From Reyranella sp. CPCC 100927 (GTDB lineage: Bacteria > Pseudomonadota > Alphaproteobacteria > Reyranellales > Reyranellaceae), in assembly GCF_007859315.1 (NCBI RefSeq), contig NZ_VOHA01000001.1, positions 992,001 to 1,056,000 on the forward strand: 64,000 bases of DNA, written 5' to 3'. Shown piece after piece: positions 55,231 to 61,486 of the stretch; within the stretch, counting starts at the first letter, position 1, and every line of letters begins with the position of its first letter. The notes below the pieces were generated by a model. The model ran no database searches, was not told the DNA's origin, and saw only the letters and a program-made list of their open reading frames with translations. The position numbers and the translations under genes are program-made.

Positions 55231-56700
55231 TCACGCTGTCCTGGTCCTGCGCCAGACGATCAGCGCGACGACGATCAGCAGGGCGGCGGCGGCGCCGACG
55301 ACGCCGACAAAGGCCTGATCGAAGGCGGCGCGGGCGAGGGTCGTCAGTTCGCCCGCTTGCGCGGCCGGCAGCTGTTCCGCCATGAGAAGCGCTTCATCCA
55401 GGCTGTCACGCGCCCGCGATGTGGTCCCCTCGGGAAGAACCAGCGCTCGGGTATAGAGGGCCGACATCAGGCTGCCGAGGATGGCGATGCCGAGCGCGCC
55501 GCCCAGCTCGTAGGAGACTTCCTCGACGGAAGCCGCCATGCCGGCGCGCTCCTCGGGCGCCGACAGCATGATCACGCCCGATGCCGCCGTCATCGCGCCG
55601 CCGACGCCAACCCCCATGGCGGACATGGCGGTGACCCACATCCATTGCGCACCCTGGAAGGTGACAAGGTAAACGCCAAGAGCCGCGCCCATCAGCAGCA
55701 GAGAGGACCACAGCAGACGTTCGGCACCGATGCGGGGCAGCGCCAGGCCGCTGAGCGGCCCGGCGACGAATGCGGCGAGCGGGATCGGCAGGATCAACAG
55801 CCCGGCCTCCAGGGGCGACAGGCCAAGCACCAGCTGCAGCCGCTGGCTGAAAGCCAGTTCGATTCCGATCAAGGCCGCCGAAGCGACCAGCGCCGTCACG
55901 ACACCGGCCGAGAAGCGGGGATTGGCAAACAGTGAAAAGTCGATCAGGGGCGTCCGGCTGCTCAGCTGGCGGTGCACAAAGACGGTCATGGCAGCAAGGC
56001 CGACGGCGAACGCGATCCCAGCAGCCAGCCAGGACGGGTCGCGCTTGCCGAACTCCTTGACGGCGTAGGTCAGGCCGATCAGTCCGATCATCGCCTGGAT
56101 GGAGCCGACCAGATCCCAGGGCTGATTGCTGTTGCCCGGACGGCTCGCGATCAGTGCCGCGCCGGCCATCAGCGCCACGATCACCACCGGCACATTGATC
56201 AGGAAGACCGAGCCCCACCAGAAATGTTCAAGCAGCGCCCCGCCAACGACAGGCCCCAGTGCCGCGCCGCCCGAGGCGACCGCTGACCAGATGCCGATCG
56301 CGAAGGCGCGCTCCCTGTCATTGGTGAACGTCAGGCGGATCAACGACAGCGTGGCGGGCATCATCATCGCCGCGCCGACCGCCAGCAGCACGCGCGCCGC
56401 GACCAACATCGCGGCGGTCGGCGAAAAGGCGGCGCCCAGCGATGCGAGTCCGAAGACAGCCAGGCCGCTCAGGAACATGCGCTTGTGGCCCAGCCGGTCG
56501 CCCAATGCGCCGAGACCGGGCAGCAGGCCGGCGACCACCAGCGGATAGGCGTTGACGATCCAGAGCTTCTCGATCGCCGTGGCGGCAAGGTCGTGGGTCA
56601 ACGTGGGCAGCGCGGTGTAGAGCACCGTCATATCGACGACGATCAGGAAGAGCGCACTGGAAACAACAGCCAGTACCAGCCAACGGCTGCCGGACGACAT
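55231..56700 (-). CDS. MFS multidrug efflux transporter, DHA2 (SmvA-like) family
   Basis: A 489-residue, 14-helix exporter. VVSSALFLIVVDMTVLYTAL in the first helix (DHA2 motif D), GLGALGDRLGHKRMF as motif A, and the motif C-like GPVVGGALLEHFWW are clear. DHA2 members of this type export cationic biocides such as quaternary ammonium compounds. The ATG at 56700 is preferred; the frame extends further upstream across the promoter. It is divergent from a TetR gene with a shared operator. Confidence 0.92.
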   Translation of the reverse strand: MSSGSRWLVLAVVSSALFLIVVDMTVLYTALPTLTHDLAATAIEKLWIVNAYPLVVAGLLPGLGALGDRLGHKRMFLSGLAVFGLASLGAAFSPTAAMLVAARVLLAVGAAMMMPATLSLIRLTFTNDRERAFAIGIWSAVASGGAALGPVVGGALLEHFWWGSVFLINVPVVIVALMAGAALIASRPGNSNQPWDLVGSIQAMIGLIGLTYAVKEFGKRDPSWLAAGIAFAVGLAAMTVFVHRQLSSRTPLIDFSLFANPRFSAGVVTALVASAALIGIELAFSQRLQLVLGLSPLEAGLLILPIPLAAFVAGPLSGLALPRIGAERLLWSSLLLMGAALGVYLVTFQGAQWMWVTAMSAMGVGVGGAMTAASGVIMLSAPEERAGMAASVEEVSYELGGALGIAILGSLMSALYTRALVLPEGTTSRARDSLDEALLMAEQLPAAQAGELTTLARAAFDQAFVGVVGAAAALLIVVALIVWRRTRTA

Positions 56701-56751
56701 GGAGCATGATCCTTCAGTAACAAACGCGTTGCAGGCGTGCCCTGCCGCACC

Positions 56752-56771
56752 TATATAAATACGTACGTATT
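56752..56771. promoter_or_regulatory. TetR operator and promoter of the efflux system
   Basis: AATACGTACGTATT at 56758-56771 is a perfect 14-base palindrome containing TACGTACGTA. It directly follows TATATAAA, a probable -10 for the plus strand, in the 88-base divergent gap. Repressor binding here would block transcription of both genes. Confidence 0.72.
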
Positions 56772-56788
56772 GAAATTGAAGGGGTGGA

Positions 56789-57433
56789 ATGGCAGGACGG
56801 CCGCGCAGCATCGATCGCGACAAGGTTCTCGACGCCGCGGAGGCGATCGTGATGCAGGTGGGTGCGTCGCGGCTGACGTTCGACGCGGTGGCGAAGGCGG
56901 CAGGCATCACCAAGGGTGGGGTTCAATACTGCTTTGGCACCAAGGAGAACCTGATCCGGGCCATGATCACGCGCTGGAGTGACGTGTTCGAGGTCGAGGT
57001 GAGGGATCGTGCCGGCCCCGACCCGTCACCGGCTGCGGAGATCGACGCGCATCTGGCCGTGACGCAGGACAGCGACGAGGCCGATCACTCGCGCGCCGCC
57101 GTCATGATGACGGCCCTGCTGGAAGCGCCCGATCAGGTTGCCGCCACACGCGACTGGTACAACAAGCGAATGGCGCGGCTGGATTTGACGAACCCGGCGC
57201 ACAGGAAATTGGCGGTGGCTTTTCTCGCCTGCGAAGGCGCCTTCCTGCTCAGGGCCTTGGGTTTGATGGAGGTGAACCAGAAGGCGTGGGACGTGCTGTT
57301 CGACGAAATGCTGGCCGTGGCGAGCAATGACAAGACGCAACGAATCAAATCGCCGTCGAGACGCCAGGCGCGGGCGCCGTCACGCCGTGTCTCAAGGAGC
57401 ACACCGGCCAGAAGCGGCGCCAAGCCGGCGTAG
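56789..57433 (+). CDS. TetR family regulator of the efflux pump (SmvR-like)
   Basis: A 214-residue regulator. GRPRSIDRDKVLDAAEAIVM, then LTFDAVAKAAGITKGGVQYC and FGTKENLIRAM make the TetR HTH. The ligand domain is followed by an unusual C-terminal tail of about 25 residues rich in Arg, Ser and Pro. AAGGGGTGGA lies before the ATG. Divergent arrangement with a DHA2 pump is the classical repressor-pump pair. Confidence 0.92.
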   Translation: MAGRPRSIDRDKVLDAAEAIVMQVGASRLTFDAVAKAAGITKGGVQYCFGTKENLIRAMITRWSDVFEVEVRDRAGPDPSPAAEIDAHLAVTQDSDEADHSRAAVMMTALLEAPDQVAATRDWYNKRMARLDLTNPAHRKLAVAFLACEGAFLLRALGLMEVNQKAWDVLFDEMLAVASNDKTQRIKSPSRRQARAPSRRVSRSTPARSGAKPA

Positions 57434-57906
57434 CGCGGCGGACACGGACTGACAGCGCATGTAAGTCGATCCGGCCGGCGCTGCGCTGGCTGGTCACCAT
57501 CGTTTCGAGCGCCGCGAGGAATCTTTCAGCGGTCTTCAGATCATCACGGCGGAAAGTCGCTCGTCGCCTGCCGCGCCCCCCTGCCGCCGTGAACTTCAAC
57601 ACGGCGGCGCCGCTCTCAAGCCCGGCAACGACGAAGGCCGAGGAAAGAAATAAGGGGGTCGGCCTGCCCCGGGGAAAAGGAAGAATGGTCAGGCCGACCC
57701 CATTGCATGGAATGAACGCCGCGATGCGCCAATCTGTTTTGCATCGAGCCAGTAGAACTATGCCTGCCGTTCAACACCCAGAGGTCTAAATCGCACCCAG
57801 CGTGGACCTGAATCAGGGCGCTGAAACGATCCAGCAGTCGGCCAGTTGATCCGATGTGCGTTGCTGCCGTGTGATACGGCTCGTGGGCGGTGGTGGGCCT
57901 GGACGA
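57434..57906. other. 473-base region without a supported gene
   Basis: A minus-strand frame at 57345-57602 overlaps the TetR gene and looks like a shadow. The only structure is the hairpin at 57655-57701, listed separately. I see no promoter or RNA with confidence. Confidence 0.45.
57655..57701. repeat. GGGGTCGGCCTG inverted repeat
   Basis: GGGGTCGGCCTG (57655-57666) and CAGGCCGACCCC (57690-57701) are perfect 12-base arms with a 23-base purine-rich loop, preceded by AAATAAG and followed by ATTG. It looks like a palindromic repeat unit or a terminator-like structure. Confidence 0.6.
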
Positions 57907-58260
57907 CTACAGGCTGGCACAGAGGGGCGGCGGTACGCTCACGCGAGCGACCTTCGCAGCGTTCCCGACAATGAAAACGCGATGAATACAGGTTGCCAAG
58001 ATGCGGTGGCTTCGTTCGCGCGTGCAGAGCACATCTGCCGGCTCGATGTATGCCAGATCGTTGCTGCCGCACGTGAACCCGGCGCTGGTCAGTGCCGATG
58101 CTGCTGTGGTGAGCGGCATCCCCGGTTGCACCAGCCGATTCACCTCAGCCTCGACACGATCCTGCGAGTCCGCCGAGCAGCCCGCCACGATGAGTGCAAG
58201 AAGGACGCCGGCCGGGGAAACCCGGGAGAAGAGCGGACGGCATCTGCACCGTGGTTCCAC
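57907..58260 (-). CDS. small lipoprotein, unknown function
   Basis: A 117-residue protein from a GTG at 58260 with AGAGGAG upstream. The signal ends in the lipobox VAGC (hydrophobic VLLALIVAGC). The mature part reads DRVEAEVNRLVQPGMPLTTA, then GFTCGSN and a C-terminal region with LCTRER and ATCIHRVFIV. This pattern of a GM-start helix followed by cysteines and a short beta strand is common in small alphaproteobacterial lipoproteins without assigned function. Confidence 0.6.
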   Translation of the reverse strand: MEPRCRCRPLFSRVSPAGVLLALIVAGCSADSQDRVEAEVNRLVQPGMPLTTAASALTSAGFTCGSNDLAYIEPADVLCTRERSHRILATCIHRVFIVGNAAKVARVSVPPPLCASL

Positions 58261-58392
58261 GACAGGCTCCTCTGTCACGCTGTGGCGTGGATGCGGCGAG
58301 CGTTCCAGATCGGCCGCGCTGTGACGCACTGGCAGCAGCGATGCCGTGTGCTAGGACGCTGACGCGTCGGCATCGCAAGCAGGGTTCGAGTC

Positions 58393-58917
58393 ATGGTCAT
58401 GCAAAACACGAAAACAGTGGCCGCAGCGTGGCGGTATGCAGTTACGGGATGCACGCTGGTGCTGATGGGCGTCATGCTCACGGCGCCGTCGGCCACTGCA
58501 GCGCCGCCGTCGGCAGCGGAATGCCGGAAGCTCAATCCGGCCGGCCGTGATTCGGGCGGCGACACGAATTTTTCGATCGCCGTGCGTGACCGGAAGATGG
58601 GCGTAGTCACGGCGATGATCGCCTGCGGCGCCGATGTGAACCTCAAGACCCAGGAAGGATGGACACCGCTGCACACGGCGGCTTATTTCGGCCCCGCAGC
58701 GATGATCGATCTGCTGGTGTCCAAAGGTGCCCAGGTCAACGCGCGCGGCGACTATGACGGCTGGACGCCGTTGCATATGGCAGCCTCGGCCGATGAGGAT
58801 GCGGCCGTCGTGCAGGCGCTGCTGAAAGCCGGTGCCGACAGGACCCTCAAGAGCCAGTCCGGCAAGACTGCCCGCGAGATGGCTTCCAAGGCCGAGATCC
58901 AGGCAGTGCTGAAATAG
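58393..58917 (+). CDS. exported ankyrin-repeat protein
   Basis: A 174-residue protein with an N-terminal signal peptide (hydrophobic to about residue 36, ending ATA) and three ankyrin repeats: TNFSIAVRDRKMGVVTAMIA, GWTPLHTAAYFGPAAMIDLL and GWTPLHMAASADEDAAVVQA. The last part, GADRTLKSQSGKTAREMA, is a capping repeat. Likely periplasmic, a protein-binding scaffold. A second ATG at 58399 is possible. Confidence 0.85.
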   Translation: MVMQNTKTVAAAWRYAVTGCTLVLMGVMLTAPSATAAPPSAAECRKLNPAGRDSGGDTNFSIAVRDRKMGVVTAMIACGADVNLKTQEGWTPLHTAAYFGPAAMIDLLVSKGAQVNARGDYDGWTPLHMAASADEDAAVVQALLKAGADRTLKSQSGKTAREMASKAEIQAVLK

Positions 58918-59368
58918 CGGCGGCCGGCCCTGCAGATTCTGATTGTTCTTTTATAAAGAATATAATATAAGAATGAGGCGCGAGAAGCGCGCCTGCCGCC
59001 GGGGCAGTCCTGGGACGGACTGAACGGGCGTCTTCGCTGGGAGCGCGCCACTCCAGTGGCGCACTGGCCCGAAGGGCCAGATCATGATTTGGCGTCCGCG
59101 CCAATGCGCCACTGGAGCGGCGCGCTCCCAGCGAAAGCACGTGCCGTTTCGCTCCTTGTGGTCGGCGTCGCCGGCGGAGAACTCTGTCGAGGCGTCGGCC
59201 ATGACCGATCGCCTTTCTGGCCGTTACTGGCCGCTATCTGCCGTCCGCTGGCCCATCGGCCGGCAGGGCGCCAACCCACGGAGATCAGCCGCAGAAACGA
59301 CTTTCTGGCCGTATCTGCCCTTTCTGCCGCGACCTTTGCTCACACCAAGGCCACGCGGTGAGAAGCGT
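58918..59368. other. 451-base gap: promoter-like sequence, hairpins and a palindromic repeat
   Basis: An AT-rich stretch with TATAAT at 58961-58966 is followed by hairpins GGCGCG/CGCGCC (58977-58993) and CAGTCC/GGACTG (59005-59022), then the large inverted repeat at 59033-59135. No supported coding frame lies here. The rest up to 59368 shows nothing clear. Confidence 0.5.
59033..59135. repeat. nested palindromic repeat, GGGAGCGCGCC family
   Basis: Arms of 31 bases (starting TTCGCTGGGAGCGCGCC) with one mismatch enclose the inner perfect hairpin CTGGCCC-GAA-GGGCCAG (59064-59080). It resembles family A in its GGGAGCGCG opening and the 50790-50860 element in its CTCCAG/CTGGAG core. Confidence 0.82.
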
Positions 59369-61486
59369 CTACTTGCCCTCGCGGAACCAGGCGAGCCCGA
59401 TGCCCAGCAGGAAGGCGAGCGCGATCACCAGGCCGGGCAACAGCGGATAGCGGTTCACGCCGGTGACGGCGTAGCTCTCGTTGCGGCGCAGACCAATCCA
59501 CGAGTCGCCATAGGCGATGCGGTTGGCCGCGACGCGCCGGACATCGGGATCGGGCACGTCGGCGAGCCAGATCACGCCGCCGCCCGCGGCGTCGGCCAGC
59601 GGCTTCATCTTGGCGGCGGTGGCGCGCACGTCGGAGAACTCCAGCGGGTCGGGGTTGCCCACCGCGGCCACGGTCTTGAGCTTGCCGTCGTCGAACTTGT
59701 AGAGGCCGGGCTTGTCGACCTGGATGGTGGCCGTCGCGCGGCCGGGCGCGATGGTGTTCAGCGTGATGGTGCGGCTCGAGCCGTCCGGCGCCGTCATCAC
59801 CACCGGCGAAAACGAGTCGGCCAAGGTCTGGCGCTTGATCTCGATGCGGCCGCCGTGTGCGTTGGCACGCAGCGCCTCCTCCTCGAGGTCCGGCTCCTTC
59901 ATCAGCCAGTGCGCGACGCGGCGCACCAGTTCGGCCTGCGGCCCGCCGCCCTCGATGCCGCGGTTCCACAGCCACAGATGATCCGACAGGATCTGCGCCA
60001 CGCGGCCCTCGCCGACGCGGTCGAGCACCACCAGCGGCCTGTCGTCGGCGCCCGACAGCACCGTGACGCCCTTCTCGGCGCGCGCCGGCACCAGGCGGAA
60101 CCAGCGACCCCAGCTCGGCTCCTGGCGCTGGATGTCGGCCGGGGCATCGATCGGCGCCGGAGCACCGGCCTGCGGCAGCTCGGCGGTCACCGGATGGCGA
60201 TCGCCCAGGGTGGTGGGCTTGGGCTTGAAGCCGCGTTCGATCACGTCGCCGGCGGGCGGCGCCGGCAGCACGGCACCCAGCGGCGTGCGGTAGATCGAGC
60301 GCTGCGTGGCATAGACCGGGCCCACCGACAGCAAGAGCGCGCCGCCGCCGCGTACATAGTTGGCGATGTTGCCGAAGTACTCGCGCGTGATGATCGAGCC
60401 GGTCTCGTAGCGATCGAACACGATCAGGTCGAATTCCTTCAGCTTCAGGTCGAACAGCTCGCGCATCGGGAACTGGATCAGCGACAGCTCGCGCGTCGGC
60501 GTGAAATCGTCCTTCGACGGCGTGCGCAGGATGGTGAAATGCACCAGGTCGACGGCGGGATCGCCCTTCAGCAGGTTGCGCCAGGCGCGCTCGCCGGGAT
60601 AGGGCTCGCCCGAGACCAAGAGCACGCGCAGGCGATCGCGCACGCCGTTCACCACGAACAGCGCCCGGTTGTTCTCCAGGGTCAATTCCTGCGTGCCGGG
60701 CGCCACCTCGACCTGCACGACGTTGGCGCCGCCGTTGGTGATCGGGATCTCGACCTCGATGGTGCGGCCGATCGGTGCGTTCAGCCGCAGCGGCTGTTCG
60801 CTGCCGACGGTGATGCTGACCGGGGCCGGGCCCTTGGCGCCCGGTGCCGAATCGTCGACCCGGAACTTGGCGGTGACGCTCTTGCCGACGACGCCGAACT
60901 TGGGCGCCTGCTCCAGCACCAGCAGCCGGTCGGCCTCGTTCTTGCGCCCGCTCAGCAGCACATGCGTCGGCGCCGTCGCCAGCTCGGGCGGGATCGGGTT
61001 GGGCACATCGTGCACCTGCCCGTCGGTGATCAGGATGATGCCGGCCAGCCGCTCGCGCGGGATGTCGACCAGGGCGTTGCGCAGGGCGCCGATCAGGCGC
61101 GTGCCGCCCAGGCTCTCGCTGCCCAGCTGCAGGCTGTTGGGCGGCAGCACCACCTCGCGGATCTCCAGGCCCTGCAAGGTGCCCAGGCGCTTGCGAAGCG
61201 CCTCGCGCGCGGCGGTGACCTGGGCACGGCGGTCATGGATCGACTGGCTGTCGCTGTCGTCGACCACGATCAGTGCCACGTCGTCGATGCCGCGGCGCTC
61301 TTCCTCGACCAGCGACGGGTTGGCCAGCGCCGCCAGCACGACGGCGACGGCGGCGATGCGCCACAGCACGCCGGTGGCGCGGCGCATCAGGCCGGCGACG
61401 GCGATCACGATGCCGATCACGCCGAAGAGCAGCAGCACTTCCCACGGCAGCAGCGGATCGAAGGCGATGCTGGCGCTGGAGGTCAT
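59369..61486 (-). CDS. large membrane protein with VWA/glutamine-amidotransferase-like middle
   Basis: A 705-residue protein: two N-terminal helices (about residues 13-55), a VWA-like stretch (VALIVVDDSDSQSIHDRRA, later LAGIILITDGQVHD), a second region with RVLLVSGEPYPGERAWRNLL and LIVFDRYETG typical of GATase1-like folds, and a C-terminal helix. It overlaps the preceding DUF4159 gene by 4 bases (ATGA), so they are coupled. Such genes usually follow MoxR-DUF58 units in alphaproteobacteria. Function is unassigned; cell-envelope or metal-insertion roles have been guessed for the wider group. Confidence 0.82.
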   Translation of the reverse strand: MTSSASIAFDPLLPWEVLLLFGVIGIVIAVAGLMRRATGVLWRIAAVAVVLAALANPSLVEEERRGIDDVALIVVDDSDSQSIHDRRAQVTAAREALRKRLGTLQGLEIREVVLPPNSLQLGSESLGGTRLIGALRNALVDIPRERLAGIILITDGQVHDVPNPIPPELATAPTHVLLSGRKNEADRLLVLEQAPKFGVVGKSVTAKFRVDDSAPGAKGPAPVSITVGSEQPLRLNAPIGRTIEVEIPITNGGANVVQVEVAPGTQELTLENNRALFVVNGVRDRLRVLLVSGEPYPGERAWRNLLKGDPAVDLVHFTILRTPSKDDFTPTRELSLIQFPMRELFDLKLKEFDLIVFDRYETGSIITREYFGNIANYVRGGGALLLSVGPVYATQRSIYRTPLGAVLPAPPAGDVIERGFKPKPTTLGDRHPVTAELPQAGAPAPIDAPADIQRQEPSWGRWFRLVPARAEKGVTVLSGADDRPLVVLDRVGEGRVAQILSDHLWLWNRGIEGGGPQAELVRRVAHWLMKEPDLEEEALRANAHGGRIEIKRQTLADSFSPVVMTAPDGSSRTITLNTIAPGRATATIQVDKPGLYKFDDGKLKTVAAVGNPDPLEFSDVRATAAKMKPLADAAGGGVIWLADVPDPDVRRVAANRIAYGDSWIGLRRNESYAVTGVNRYPLLPGLVIALAFLLGIGLAWFREGK

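Noticed and set aside
57345-57602. An 85-codon minus-strand frame at the 3' end of the TetR gene
   Set aside because: It overlaps the TetR coding region, has no clear ribosome site and no recognisable motif.
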